A DNA stretch of 64,000 nt, taken from contig MKSN01000001.1 in NCBI GenBank assembly GCA_001897295.1, positions 736,141 through 800,140 on the forward strand. Reading direction: 5' to 3'. Source of the stretch: Candidatus Saccharibacteria bacterium 49-20 (lineage in GTDB: Bacteria > Patescibacteriota > Saccharimonadia > Saccharimonadales > Saccharimonadaceae). The notes beneath the pieces were generated by a model that made no database searches, was not told the DNA's origin, and saw only the letters and a list, made by a program, of their open reading frames with translations. Positions 27,803 through 37,836 of the stretch are shown piece by piece; the first letter of the stretch is position 1; each line of letters starts with the position of its first letter. The translations under genes and the position numbers were made by a program.

Positions 27803-30355
27803 GTGAACCTTGCGAAAGCCTACGAGCCAAATCAATACGAGCCAAACATCTACGCCCTCTGGGAAACTAGCGGATCTTTTAAGCCTACTGGTACAGGCAA
27901 GCCTTTTAGTACCGTTATGCCGCCGCCAAACGCCAATGGTAACCTTCACCTTGGTCACGCGCTCGACATGGGACTCAAGGACATCACGACTCGCTACAAG
28001 CGAATGACGGGTCACGACACGATTTATATTCCTGGCGCCGACCACGCTGGCTTTGAAACCTGGGTTGTCTACGAACGCGAACTTCAAAAAGAAGGTAAGA
28101 GCCGTTTCGATTTCAACCGCGAAGAACTTTACAGCCAGGTATGGGACTTCGTTGAAAAGCAACGTGGCAACATGGAGCTTCAGGTGCGCGCCCTTGGCGT
28201 CAGCGCCTCATGGGATGACCTCGTATTTACACTCGATAAAAAGGTGATTGAAACCGTCTACGGCACCTTCAAGAAATTCTGGGATGAAGGCCTCATTTAC
28301 AGAGGTGAGCGTATCGTAAACTACAGCACAAAGTACCAAACCAGCTACGCCGACATCGAAGTAGACCACAAGATGGAAAAGGGTACCCTTTGGCACGTTG
28401 CCTACCCAATGATCGACAAGATTGGCGAGATTGTCATCGCGACTTCACGTCCAGAAACACTCTTCGGCGACACGGCTGTTGCAGTCCACCCAGACGACCC
28501 ACGCTACAAAGAATTTATCGGCACTAAAGTCATGCTCCCGTTAACTGGACGCGAAATCGAAATTATCGCCGACGAATACGTAGACCCTAAGTTTGGCACC
28601 GGTGCGGTAAAGATTACCCCGGCTCACGACCCGAACGACTTCGAAGTAGGGCAGCGCCACAACCTACCACGCCCTCAGGTCATCGACTTCGACGGCAAGA
28701 TGATTAACGTCCCTGAAGAATTCCTCGGCCTTGAAGTAGACGAAGCGCGTAAGCGAACCCTCGCCGCACTCAACGCCCAAGAACTCATCCGCAAAGAAGA
28801 GACTATCGAGCACACCGTAGGATACGACTACAAGAGTGGCCTCCCAATCCAACCACTCATCAAAGAACAATGGTTCCTCAAGATGGAGCCGCTTGCTAAG
28901 AAGGCGCTCGAAGCGCTTGAAGCAGAAGAAATTATTTTCTACCCAGCGGGTCGAAAGAACATCCTTGTTCAATACCTCAAAAACATCCGCGACTGGAACC
29001 TTTCACGCCAGATCCCTTGGGGTATCCCGATTCCAGCCTTTCAAAATGTCGATGATCCAAACGACTGGATCTTTAATGAAAACGTTGACGAAAAAACAAT
29101 AGTTATTGATGGCAAGACCTACCAACGCGAAGAAGACACCTTCGACACTTGGTTTAGCAGTGGTCAATGGCCATTTATTACTACTGACGCACTTAAAGAG
29201 GGGAGCGACCTTTCTCGCTTCTTCCCAACAGAACTCATGGAAACCGGTACTGACCTCCTTGACCGCTGGATTGCGCGCATGATCATGCTCAGCCTCCACG
29301 TGACCGGTAAGGTTCCCTTCAAGAATGTCTACCTGCACGGTATGGTGCTCGACGAACACAGCCAAAAGATGAGCAAGAGCAAGGGTAACGTCATTAATCC
29401 GATGGAGCTCGTGGCTGAATACGGCTCTGACGCGCTTCGCCTCGGCCTCATCGCTAGTCGTAGCCCTGGTCAAAACCAAGCCTTCAGCGTGGACCGCGTG
29501 ATTGCTGGCCGCAACTTCTGTAACAAGCTTTGGAATATCGCTCGTTTTGCGGAGCACAAGCTTGGCGAAGACTTCACGCCAAACGCCCCAGAAGCGAAAT
29601 CTTTGGTTGACCACTGGATCGTCAGTGAACTTGAAACCGCAAAAAAGACTATCGAACGCACCCTCGACGACTACCGTTACGCTGAAGCAGGTGAAGCGAT
29701 GTATCACGCCGTGTGGGATAGCGTAGCCGACTGGTACGTTGAAGCTTCAAAGGACCAAGACAACCTTGACCTTCTTGCCTGGGTACTCGATACCTCGCTG
29801 AAGCTCGCGCATCCGTTTGCGCCATTCGTGACCGAAACCATCTGGCAGACTCTTCCATGGCACAACGACCTTCTCATCAACACTGAATGGCCTGAAATCA
29901 TCGACTACAGTGAAATCGCTGCCGGTGAATTTGGCCAAGTGCAAGAAATCGTCTCTGAGGCGCGCTTCGTCGCGACGTCTCTGCCAGGTAACGACCGTTA
30001 TGGCCTCGTGTACCTCGAGGATACCCTGCTTGAAGAGAACGCCGATCTCGTAAAGCGTCTTGCGAAACTCAAGGAAATTACCAAAGCCGATCAACCTCGT
30101 GGCCTGCGCCTTGCGCTTCATAACCACGATGCGTGGCTCGATGTACCAGAGAAAACCCTTGAAGAACACAAGGAAAACCTTGAAATGCGCCTTGCGACTA
30201 CTCACCAAGAAATCAAAACCCTCGAGGGTCGTCTTTCAAACGAAAACTACGTCAATAAAGCGCCGGCCTCATTGGTTGAAGAAAGCAAGAAGCAGCTTGA
30301 AGAAAAGCAAGCGCTCGTAGAACGCTTACTTCATGAACTCGAAATTCTTAAATAG
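27803..30355 (+). CDS. valS: Valyl-tRNA synthetase
   Basis: PPPNANGNLHLGHALD; KMSKSKGNVINP; C-terminal coiled coil. Confidence 0.97.
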   Translation: MNLAKAYEPNQYEPNIYALWETSGSFKPTGTGKPFSTVMPPPNANGNLHLGHALDMGLKDITTRYKRMTGHDTIYIPGADHAGFETWVVYERELQKEGKSRFDFNREELYSQVWDFVEKQRGNMELQVRALGVSASWDDLVFTLDKKVIETVYGTFKKFWDEGLIYRGERIVNYSTKYQTSYADIEVDHKMEKGTLWHVAYPMIDKIGEIVIATSRPETLFGDTAVAVHPDDPRYKEFIGTKVMLPLTGREIEIIADEYVDPKFGTGAVKITPAHDPNDFEVGQRHNLPRPQVIDFDGKMINVPEEFLGLEVDEARKRTLAALNAQELIRKEETIEHTVGYDYKSGLPIQPLIKEQWFLKMEPLAKKALEALEAEEIIFYPAGRKNILVQYLKNIRDWNLSRQIPWGIPIPAFQNVDDPNDWIFNENVDEKTIVIDGKTYQREEDTFDTWFSSGQWPFITTDALKEGSDLSRFFPTELMETGTDLLDRWIARMIMLSLHVTGKVPFKNVYLHGMVLDEHSQKMSKSKGNVINPMELVAEYGSDALRLGLIASRSPGQNQAFSVDRVIAGRNFCNKLWNIARFAEHKLGEDFTPNAPEAKSLVDHWIVSELETAKKTIERTLDDYRYAEAGEAMYHAVWDSVADWYVEASKDQDNLDLLAWVLDTSLKLAHPFAPFVTETIWQTLPWHNDLLINTEWPEIIDYSEIAAGEFGQVQEIVSEARFVATSLPGNDRYGLVYLEDTLLEENADLVKRLAKLKEITKADQPRGLRLALHNHDAWLDVPEKTLEEHKENLEMRLATTHQEIKTLEGRLSNENYVNKAPASLVEESKKQLEEKQALVERLLHELEILK

Positions 30356-30358
30356 TCA

Positions 30359-30697
30359 TTAGACTGAAGGCCACAGTGACTGTGCGTCACCACCACCCAT
30401 AAACAAGAGCTTCTTGTTCTGGATGTAACGGCGATCGTCATCACGTGGGGGTTGAATATTCGGAAGGCTCGAACGGAATGAGGCATTCACCTTAGGAATC
30501 GACGCACGTTCCACGTGGGTGTGGTAGTTTTGTGAAATAACCTTCTCGTATGCCGCGGTATTGCCCGCACTCTCGTACGCCGCAGGCACTGACATAGCAA
30601 CCGTAGTTGCTTTGTCGATGTGCATGTCATGCATCAGAATACCGGTGGTAGTCATGAGGGTGATGATTACAGGAATTGGTTTGATAAGTTCTAACAT
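30359..30697 (-). CDS. Hypothetical protein with N-terminal hydrophobic segment
   Basis: 112-aa intact ORF; no recognised family. Confidence 0.45.
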   Translation of the reverse strand: MLELIKPIPVIITLMTTTGILMHDMHIDKATTVAMSVPAAYESAGNTAAYEKVISQNYHTHVERASIPKVNASFRSSLPNIQPPRDDDRRYIQNKKLLFMGGGDAQSLWPSV

Positions 30698-30772
30698 ATT
30701 TTTGTTTTTGACTAATGTCTAAAAACAATACTAGCATAAGCTTGATAATTTGTCAACTATCGGTCGCTTATG

Positions 30773-31231
30773 CTACTCATGGTGGTAAGAACCGCCGAGT
30801 GAAATCTGCTCAGCCCTGTAAATCTGCTCAGTAAGAATAAGACGCACTAACTGATGAGGGAACACCAGAGGTGAAAGGGACCAAATAAACTGAGCTCTCT
30901 CGTGCACGGTACTATCAACGCCATAGGCGCCACCAATAATAACCACTACCGTGCGCGAGGTGTGCAACTGATCAGAAAGAAGACTGGAAAGCCCTGGCGA
31001 ATCCAGCGCTTTGCCTCTTTCATCCAAAAGAACGACGTAGTCGTCGGTACCTAAGCGTGAAAGTATGCGCTCAGACTCTTCCTGACGCGCTCTATCGCCT
31101 TCTAAACTTGAATGTGGCAAAAGTACCCATTCAATAGAAAACGGTGCACGCAGGCGCTTCTGATAACGCTCGATACCTTCAGCTACCCATGACTCGTGTT
31201 TTTTTCCGACAGTGAGTACTTTGAGTGGCAT
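30773..31231 (-). CDS. rlmH: 23S rRNA pseudouridine1915 N3-methyltransferase RlmH
   Basis: LDERGKALDSPGLSSLL; VVIIGGAYGVDSTVHERAQFIWSLSPLVFPHQLVRLILTEQIYRAEQI..GSYHHE. Confidence 0.93.
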   Translation of the reverse strand: MPLKVLTVGKKHESWVAEGIERYQKRLRAPFSIEWVLLPHSSLEGDRARQEESERILSRLGTDDYVVLLDERGKALDSPGLSSLLSDQLHTSRTVVVIIGGAYGVDSTVHERAQFIWSLSPLVFPHQLVRLILTEQIYRAEQISLGGSYHHE

Positions 31232-31234
31232 GTG

Positions 31235-31633
31235 CTATTGCTCGATACGAATTTTTTCAGCAAGCTTTTCGAGCGCAGTGTGATCGGGCTCGTCGGCCAC
31301 AGGGCCGCTACGATGAAGATCCTTTGTTGTAGTAAATGGCACAACGTGAACGTGTGCGTGCGGTACATCAACACCAATTACCTCAACACCAACATACGGT
31401 GCATTCATCACTTCGCGCAGGTGGGCACCGACCTTTTGAACCGTTGCCATGAGGGCTTGATAGTCTTCACTCTCAAGATCCCAGATAAATTCAACTTGTT
31501 GCTTAGGAACAACAAGCACATGACCATCGGTGAGGGGGTTAATGTCAAGAAATGCAAAGGTCTTGTCATCTTCGTAGACTTTATAAGAGGGAATCTCTCC
31601 CTTGATGATTTTCGTAAAAACTGTATCTTCCAT
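31235..31633 (-). CDS. HIT-family nucleotide hydrolase
   Basis: DTVFTKIIKGEIPSYKVYEDD; HAHVHVVPF triad. Confidence 0.94.
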   Translation of the reverse strand: MEDTVFTKIIKGEIPSYKVYEDDKTFAFLDINPLTDGHVLVVPKQQVEFIWDLESEDYQALMATVQKVGAHLREVMNAPYVGVEVIGVDVPHAHVHVVPFTTTKDLHRSGPVADEPDHTALEKLAEKIRIEQ

Positions 31634-31650
31634 GTCACAATTATAGCAGG

Positions 31651-32598
31651 CTAAAGTGGTGGCCCGGTTGAAGTGGAGTTATTAATGGTGCCGTTCCAAA
31701 TCCAATTTGTTGAGTTTCCGTCTGCGTAGTTTGGTACCGTTAATCCCTCTACAAACATAAAGCTGTCCGCATCTAGGGTATCACCCACGGCAGGGCGTGC
31801 ACCGTTAATAAATGAGACTTGCACATACACACCAGTAGCCGTTGCGGGTGCAGTGGCGGTAAATGTCCGAGTACTCCATGTATTTTGGGGAGCGGCAGTG
31901 GACGAGGATGCACTCCAGGCGCTCGGCGACGATACCCATGCAAACTGGATGCGCATCAATGCACCCGCCCAAGATGGGCGCCCATCAACACGACCCGCGT
32001 ACGTTTTTCCCGCTTCTACGGGCGCATAGCACTGGACAGCGACCTCAGAGGTAGCGGCGACTGACCATGTTGCTCGGTACGCAGAACTGCCGCTCGTTGC
32101 AGTCGCGGTAGATCGTGCGCCTGCCACCGTACCACCACCACTACTTGCGCTACAGGTGTTCGTATTCGACTCAATACTCGGATTTGATACAAGGTTTGTG
32201 ATTGCCGAAACTCCGCCCTGACCGTGACCTTGGTAGCCTCCACTGGTTGGGGTAGCGATGGTATTTGATACGTAGTACGAATGCGTGTCGATGGTTCCAG
32301 TCAGCCCATAGGTGCGAGGACTTGCACTATTGTTCACCGTGTACTGAAGCTTACCTTGATCCGCCTGGTTGATATTAATAGCGCTTAAGTCTGGTGGATA
32401 ATTATCGCTATTCTGGACCGCATAAGCGAGAATTTTTTTATTTACCTGCTGCACGAGACTTTGCACGGCACTTTGCTTTGACCGACTCGATATACCGTTA
32501 TACGCGACAATGGTAACTGCAGCGAGAATGGCAATAACCACGACTACGATAAGAAGTTCAACAACAGTAAAACCAGTGCGTGATGCCCATCGCGCCAT
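31651..32598 (-). CDS. Type IV pilin-like protein with variable C-terminal domain
   Basis: RTGFTVVELLIVVVVIAILAAVTIVAYNGISSRSKQ; C-term NWIWNGTINNSTSTGPPL; start MARWASRTG at 32598. Confidence 0.88.
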   Translation of the reverse strand: MARWASRTGFTVVELLIVVVVIAILAAVTIVAYNGISSRSKQSAVQSLVQQVNKKILAYAVQNSDNYPPDLSAININQADQGKLQYTVNNSASPRTYGLTGTIDTHSYYVSNTIATPTSGGYQGHGQGGVSAITNLVSNPSIESNTNTCSASSGGGTVAGARSTATATSGSSAYRATWSVAATSEVAVQCYAPVEAGKTYAGRVDGRPSWAGALMRIQFAWVSSPSAWSASSSTAAPQNTWSTRTFTATAPATATGVYVQVSFINGARPAVGDTLDADSFMFVEGLTVPNYADGNSTNWIWNGTINNSTSTGPPL

Positions 32599-32683
32599 AT
32601 ATGGTTCTAGTGTGTAGTGGAGAGGGGAATGTGTCAAGATGTATCACCTTAGCCGGAAAGTCTTCTCGGAGATACATCGACAC

Positions 32684-33781
32684 TTATAGTGCCGGGCCGG
32701 TTGAGGTGGAGTTGTTTGGGGTACCGTTCCAGGCCCAGCCTGATGTAGCACCATCCGAATACACGGGTAGTGATGATGCAGCGCTCACCATAAGACCCGT
32801 AGCATCAATAGTAGATCCGACCGGCCATGTAACATTAGCCTGGAATCGAGCGGTACACGCAAGATAACCACTCACAGTTGGGGTGATATCCTGATTGACT
32901 CTTGTCCAGGTGTTCGCAACATAGTTAACCCCACTAGGCGTGGCGCCCCTTGCAACAAGCCAGTTTCCAGAGCCATCGTGAATTCGACACTCAAGATATA
33001 CACTAGAGTTAGAAACAGATGATCGAATGTACATAGAGGCGGAGACTGGAACCCCGGTCGTGACGGGTAGTGCCGTCCCCGGGGTTGAAGCGGTGTCCAG
33101 GTTGCTATGAACATCAACGCCCCTACCACCCCCAGAACTCGCTGTAAAGTAAGTTTGTCGGACATAACTTGACGTAACTGGTGATGGACCATCGCTCGCC
33201 CCGCTCACAAATGACACCGTTGTCCCATATCTCCCAGCCCACTCTGAGGTGACACTGCCTGTCGCACGTGGGTCTAACGCTAGGTTAGTGACTAAAGTCT
33301 GCCCACTCGCAGCATGTCCAGCACATACACCACTTGTCGGAGTTGCATTGGTACTCGAAACATAGGCGCTGGTGTTCTGTGTAGTCGCGGTGAGGCAGAA
33401 AGTCTTCGGATTCGCACTATTGTCGACGCGGTATTGGTAGGTGGCGGAGCCGTCGGTAATGCCCGCGTCAGAAAGGGATGCGGGGTAGTTGTCCGAATTG
33501 GTCACAGCGTACGTCATGACTTTTTTAGCAGCCTGTTCGGCAGCAGTTGAGGCTGCAGCAGCTTTAGAGCGGTTCGTAATGCCGTTATAGGCAACGATAG
33601 TGATGGCAGCAAGAATTGCGATCACGACCACGACAATGAGGAGTTCGACAATGGTGAAGCCGCGGCGTCGGCCTCGAACGTCCTCACCCAGAACAACTGA
33701 GGAGTGAGCACGCTCAAAATCTACGCCACGGATCGCTTGAGATACAAAATTCGGAGTGGTGCGTGATGCCTTTCGCGCCAT
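32684..33781 (-). CDS. Type IV pilin-like protein with variable C-terminal domain
   Basis: RRGFTIVELLIVVVVIAILAAITIVAYNGITNRSKA; C-term GWAWNGTPNNSTSTGPAL. Confidence 0.88.
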   Translation of the reverse strand: MARKASRTTPNFVSQAIRGVDFERAHSSVVLGEDVRGRRRGFTIVELLIVVVVIAILAAITIVAYNGITNRSKAAAASTAAEQAAKKVMTYAVTNSDNYPASLSDAGITDGSATYQYRVDNSANPKTFCLTATTQNTSAYVSSTNATPTSGVCAGHAASGQTLVTNLALDPRATGSVTSEWAGRYGTTVSFVSGASDGPSPVTSSYVRQTYFTASSGGGRGVDVHSNLDTASTPGTALPVTTGVPVSASMYIRSSVSNSSVYLECRIHDGSGNWLVARGATPSGVNYVANTWTRVNQDITPTVSGYLACTARFQANVTWPVGSTIDATGLMVSAASSLPVYSDGATSGWAWNGTPNNSTSTGPAL

Positions 33782-33874
33782 ATCTGGTGATGAGTATGAA
33801 GCATGAGGGGAATGAGGTCAACACAAACCCCCTGGCGGGCTTTCGCCTACCGGGGGGTTCCAACGTGTACAACT

Positions 33875-33962
33875 TGGCGGAGAGAGAGGGATTCGAACCC
33901 TCGAAGGCTTTCACCTTACCGCTTTTCGAGAGCGGCCAGTTCAACCACTCCTGCATCTCTCC
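33875..33962 (-). tRNA. tRNA-Ser(CGA)
   Basis: GGAGAGATGCAGGAGTGGTTGAACTGGCCGCTCTCGAAAAGCGG...GGTTCGAATCCCTCTCTCTCCGCCA. Confidence 0.95.
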
Positions 33963-34097
33963 GAACCTATTTATTTTAGTACAAAAAGGACCGTTTAACT
34001 GTCTTTTTTGTTTTGTGTGAGAGCGGCAATCCAGATCATATGCATTCTCCTTAGCTTGCTTTTACACTTCCCCTTACTGTTAAAAGGGCTCGGGTAT

Positions 34098-34634
34098 CTA
34101 GAGCGAGAGAACTGCGGTGGCGAGTGTATAAATCACCTCCCGGCAGGCCTGTTCGGTCATATGAACCCCGTCAGGCTCGTGGTGTACTTCGTTCATAGCA
34201 GAAACTACATCTTGCCCATGTACGATAACAACACCGAGCTCATCGCACACAGGAAGAAGTGCCTCGGCATACTTTGTTGCTCGTTGGTTATATTTCTCAG
34301 TTTGCGTCGCATCCGTAAGCTCTACGTCAGGTGAAGAAAAAAGAATTTTACGTGAATGAGGAAAAGCTTCGAAAACCGCTCGCATGTTCTGGAGATACTT
34401 TTCTTTTGGGGTGATTTTCTTCCAAGGAGAAACATCGTTACCCTTATAGGAAACTATGACAACATCAGGTTGCAATTGACCCATAAACTTAGCTCGCACC
34501 ACCCCATCTTCGGATGTAGCCCCGCCCATTGCACAGTTATAGACAATTGATCCCGGAATGAGTGACTCGAGCAATTCAACCTGGCTTTTACCAAACCTTC
34601 CAAGGTGACTGTCACCAAACAACACAATATCCAT
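34098..34634 (-). CDS. SGNH/GDSL hydrolase
   Basis: DIVLFGDSHLGRFG; SYKGNDVSPW; HHEPDGVHMTEQA. Confidence 0.75.
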   Translation of the reverse strand: MDIVLFGDSHLGRFGKSQVELLESLIPGSIVYNCAMGGATSEDGVVRAKFMGQLQPDVVIVSYKGNDVSPWKKITPKEKYLQNMRAVFEAFPHSRKILFSSPDVELTDATQTEKYNQRATKYAEALLPVCDELGVVIVHGQDVVSAMNEVHHEPDGVHMTEQACREVIYTLATAVLSL

Positions 34635-34707
34635 ACATGTATGATATCGATTTCTTGCACAAAATAAAGACTACCCCAAATGACGTAGTCTTATATTTAT
34701 AATTACA

Positions 34708-34784
34708 TGGTACACCCGACAGGATTCGAACCTATGGCCTTCGGCTCCGCAAGCCGACGCTCTATCCAGCTGAGCTACGGGTGC
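34708..34784 (-). tRNA. tRNA-Arg(GCG)
   Basis: GCACCCGTAGCTCAGCTGGATAGAGCGTCGGCTTGCGGAGCCGAAGGCCATAGGTTCGAATCCTGTCGGGTGTACCA; anticodon loop TTGCGGA. Confidence 0.9.
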
Positions 34785-34896
34785 ATACGATATAACTCAC
34801 CATAAATGGTGGGTTATATCATTGTAACTAGAAGGTGCTTTCGGCCTGAAAAATCAGGCGAACAGAGGTTATTTTAGCATACCTCGAGAGAAAAAT

Positions 34897-35565
34897 CTAC
34901 CACCAGAACTCAAAACCAACCACCGCAACTGTCACAATGACCACAATCGCGCCTACAATCGCCCATGCAATGCGCCATGGGTGACGTTCGATAAGTGTGG
35001 CGTACTTAGGAAATTGCTGCGCAATCATCGCGTACGTCGCAGGGTCAGCGTAATATTCAGTGGGCACTGATTTGTCGCGAAGCACCGCAAGAAGCTTATC
35101 AAGGTCGTCAATTGGCCAGTAAAGTGCGTAAAGCGAAAGTGGCTCGCCCTTCTTGAGCCCAATAGTGACGCGAGGGGCAACGCCAAAGGTTGGTTCGTAA
35201 TAATTCACGAATACCTTGACACCTTCGATGTCCGTATAGGCTACATTTCGCGCCTTACCAAGTGCACTTCGATACACAAGCTCACTGCTCGTCACCTCGA
35301 GGGTTCGCTTACCCAAAAACCAAAGGATAATAACGATAATAAGCGCAATTCCTGCAACGCTCAAAAGCCACCCGAGGAATCCTAGCTTAAAGAAGAATAG
35401 TACCGTGAGGCCAAGCGCAAGAAGAATACGCCACAGACCAAGTCGCTTGCGGTATTCGCGAAGATTTGCGCGAAGCATATAGGGAAGTGGCGGTGCCGCG
35501 ATAGGCTCCTGTGGTGCTTCGATTGGTTCTGGTGGAGTTTGTGTGGGTGTCGTTGCGTCAGTCAT
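34897..35565 (-). CDS. Hypothetical membrane protein, possible PH-like domain
   Basis: TM segments flanking a beta-rich segment (LEVTSSELVYRSALGKARNVAYTDIEGVKVF). Confidence 0.5.
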   Translation of the reverse strand: MTDATTPTQTPPEPIEAPQEPIAAPPLPYMLRANLREYRKRLGLWRILLALGLTVLFFFKLGFLGWLLSVAGIALIIVIILWFLGKRTLEVTSSELVYRSALGKARNVAYTDIEGVKVFVNYYEPTFGVAPRVTIGLKKGEPLSLYALYWPIDDLDKLLAVLRDKSVPTEYYADPATYAMIAQQFPKYATLIERHPWRIAWAIVGAIVVIVTVAVVGFEFWW

Positions 35566-35585
35566 TCACCCTAGTATAGCAAACG

Positions 35586-36191
35586 TTAGAGACGCAGTTT
35601 TCGTACAAGCACGTCAACGAGGTCGAGCTTAAGGTTTTCCATCGGAAGTCGCTGGCCAAGAATATCGACAATGCGTTCACCAGCGCCCTCAGGGAAGTAC
35701 ACCGATACTCCTGGCGCAAAACGCTTGCGTGGGATCAACATAATCGAGAAGTGTCCCGTATCTTGAATTAACCCAAATGCCTTAAAGTCATCGAAGTGAT
35801 AGAGACGCTCGCCCACATAGAGGCCCTGTGCAGGGCTGAGGGCGTAGGTAATGGTGCGGGGTGGGCGACGAATATACACAATTAATGCAATCGCCATCAC
35901 GAAAATAAGGAGTGAGAACGACCACGAATTAAGAAGGAAAATACTTGCCGCGATGAGCCCCAGGACAATAACCGCAAAGAGTACAAACCACATTGGGCTG
36001 CGGTCGAGGTGCACGTATTCTTGAGCCGTCCAGGTAACTGGCGGATTGTTAGGGGTATCTTCAGGGGCGAGCTCAGTCGACTCAGCCTCTTCTTGATACG
36101 TATCGTCTTCTTGCACCTCAGAAGTAAGCGCCTCTGGTGCCTGTTCGTCCTCGGGGTTCTGCCAATAGTTTTGCGGATCTTCATTCGCCAT
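35586..36191 (-). CDS. Hypothetical membrane protein with acidic N-terminus
   Basis: Two adjacent TM helices (WFVLFAVIVLGLIAASIFLLNSWSFSLLIFVMAIALIVYI). Confidence 0.5.
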   Translation of the reverse strand: MANEDPQNYWQNPEDEQAPEALTSEVQEDDTYQEEAESTELAPEDTPNNPPVTWTAQEYVHLDRSPMWFVLFAVIVLGLIAASIFLLNSWSFSLLIFVMAIALIVYIRRPPRTITYALSPAQGLYVGERLYHFDDFKAFGLIQDTGHFSIMLIPRKRFAPGVSVYFPEGAGERIVDILGQRLPMENLKLDLVDVLVRKLRL

Positions 36192-36272
36192 ATCTAGGAT
36201 TAGTATAGCATGAGCGTTTCAGAGGGAAATATAAAAACACCTGCTTTTACACAGGTGTTTCATAGGCTATTT

Positions 36273-36365
36273 TGGCGGAGGAGGGGAGATTCGAACTCCC
36301 GCTCCAGGTCTCCCCAGACTAACGATTTAGCAAACCGTCCCCTTCAGCCACTTGGGTACTCCTCC
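36273..36365 (-). tRNA. tRNA-Ser(GCT)
   Basis: GGAGGAGTACCCAAGTGGCTGAAGGGGACGGTTTGCTAAATCGT...AGTTCGAATCTCCCCTCCTCCGCCA. Confidence 0.95.
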
Positions 36366-36473
36366 AGGTTTGTTGTTTCCAACTCGATAGATTGTAGCAT
36401 AAAACAGAGAGGCAAGCCAGTGTTTACCCCTAATATTTGCCATATTAGTGATTACGTTATATAATACTTTCAT

Positions 36474-36881
36474 ATGAAGAGGTTACTCGCATACGGAACC
36501 ATATCAGCGCTCGCAGTTGCGACCTTTGTTACACTTGGTGTCAGCCCGTCTGCATCAGCTCAGCAGGGCGGCATTATGGGGGGCGTACAGGCTGCACAGG
36601 GGACTGGCGTACCGACCTCACTCTTCGGTGGAAGCGGCATCGTCACAACCGTCACAAATATCCTTCTATTTATCGCCGGCGCGCTTGCCGTTATTATGAT
36701 TATCTGGGGCGGACTTCGCTACGCAACCTCTGCAGGTAATGCAGCGAATGTCACCGCAGCAAAAAACACCGTACTTTACGCAATTGTCGGTCTTATTATC
36801 GCCTTCCTCGCATTTGCAGTTGTGAACTGGCTTCTCGGTGCGATGGGCACCGGTGGCGCAGCCGGTTTCTCTAATCAATAA
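36474..36881 (+). CDS. VirB2/TrbC-like two-TM mini-pilin
   Basis: Signal peptide; VTNILLFIAGALAVIMIIWGGLRYATSAGNAANVTAAKNTVLYAIVGLIIAFLAFAVVNWLLG. Confidence 0.82.
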   Translation: MKRLLAYGTISALAVATFVTLGVSPSASAQQGGIMGGVQAAQGTGVPTSLFGGSGIVTTVTNILLFIAGALAVIMIIWGGLRYATSAGNAANVTAAKNTVLYAIVGLIIAFLAFAVVNWLLGAMGTGGAAGFSNQ

Positions 36882-36897
36882 AGAATACTAAAGATAG

Positions 36898-36930
36898 AAA
36901 TACCCCGCTCAAACGAACGGGGTATTTTAT
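36898..36930 (+). terminator. Intrinsic terminator after mini-pilin gene 36474..36881
   Basis: AAATACCCCG-CTCAAACGAA-CGGGGTATTT. Confidence 0.75.
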
Positions 36931-36939
36931 TGTACAACT

Positions 36940-37027
<88 letters not shown>

Positions 37028-37066
37028 AATAAGAGTACTTGGAGTATTTTAACAGATTAAGTCCAA

Positions 37067-37756
37067 TCAGTCGAGGGGTTGGTACGCGAGAGTTGCTACC
37101 CATACCGTCGCGCCCATACCCACAAGCTTTAAAGCAGCAGCTTGGAGCGTCGCTCCAGTGGTTACTACGTCATCAAGCAAGAGTACAACCTTTTCACGTA
37201 TATCAACGCCGTCCATCGCTTCAAACGTATCAACCACCTGTAGTTGCCGCGCTTCGCGGGTAGCGGTATGCTGGGTGATCTTTGTACGTCGTCTCAGCAA
37301 AGAGGTGAGTGGCATTTCTCTAAGTAGCGAAAAGTAGGTGGCGACAAGCCCAATATGGTCATATCCTCGCTCGCGAATATGCGCACGGACTGTTGGCACG
37401 AAGGTGAGGATTGACCCGTCCGGAAGCAAGGGGAGCACCTCGTTAAAAAGGTCTGCGAGTGGTCGCGCGGCCGCTTTCGCATAATGAAACTTAAGTCTAT
37501 TAATCAGCTCCTCTAGCGCACCGCTCCGCGTACCTACGGTAAACGCACGCGTGATAGGCGAGGCATGCGCCTCGCAAATGCCATAAAGGGTATAGCTCCC
37601 GCATAAAATACAGCCCGAAAATGGCTCATTAATGATGTCGTATTTACAATCTTCACACAAAATTGTACCGACTTTCCCGCAGCCTGAACAGGGGTGTGGA
37701 GCCACAATTTGCAACACACGCTCAACCATTGTATTTTTTACGTTTAAACCACCCAT
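37067..37756 (-). CDS. ComF-family amidophosphoribosyltransferase-like protein
   Basis: N-terminal CSGCGK...C..C zinc motif; VVLLLDDVVTTGATLQAAA PRPP motif. Confidence 0.88.
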   Translation of the reverse strand: MGGLNVKNTMVERVLQIVAPHPCSGCGKVGTILCEDCKYDIINEPFSGCILCGSYTLYGICEAHASPITRAFTVGTRSGALEELINRLKFHYAKAAARPLADLFNEVLPLLPDGSILTFVPTVRAHIRERGYDHIGLVATYFSLLREMPLTSLLRRRTKITQHTATREARQLQVVDTFEAMDGVDIREKVVLLLDDVVTTGATLQAAALKLVGMGATVWVATLAYQPLD

Positions 37757-37836
37757 TTAGTTGATTATACCGTAGGTAGTCGGTATAATACGAGGGACTA
37801 TTTGTCAAATGAGCCTAGAGAAAAGTGGAGGATATC

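Noticed and set aside
29003-29707. 234-aa ORF antisense to valS
   Set aside because: Shadow ORF inside a strongly conserved valS; no independent RBS or family signal.
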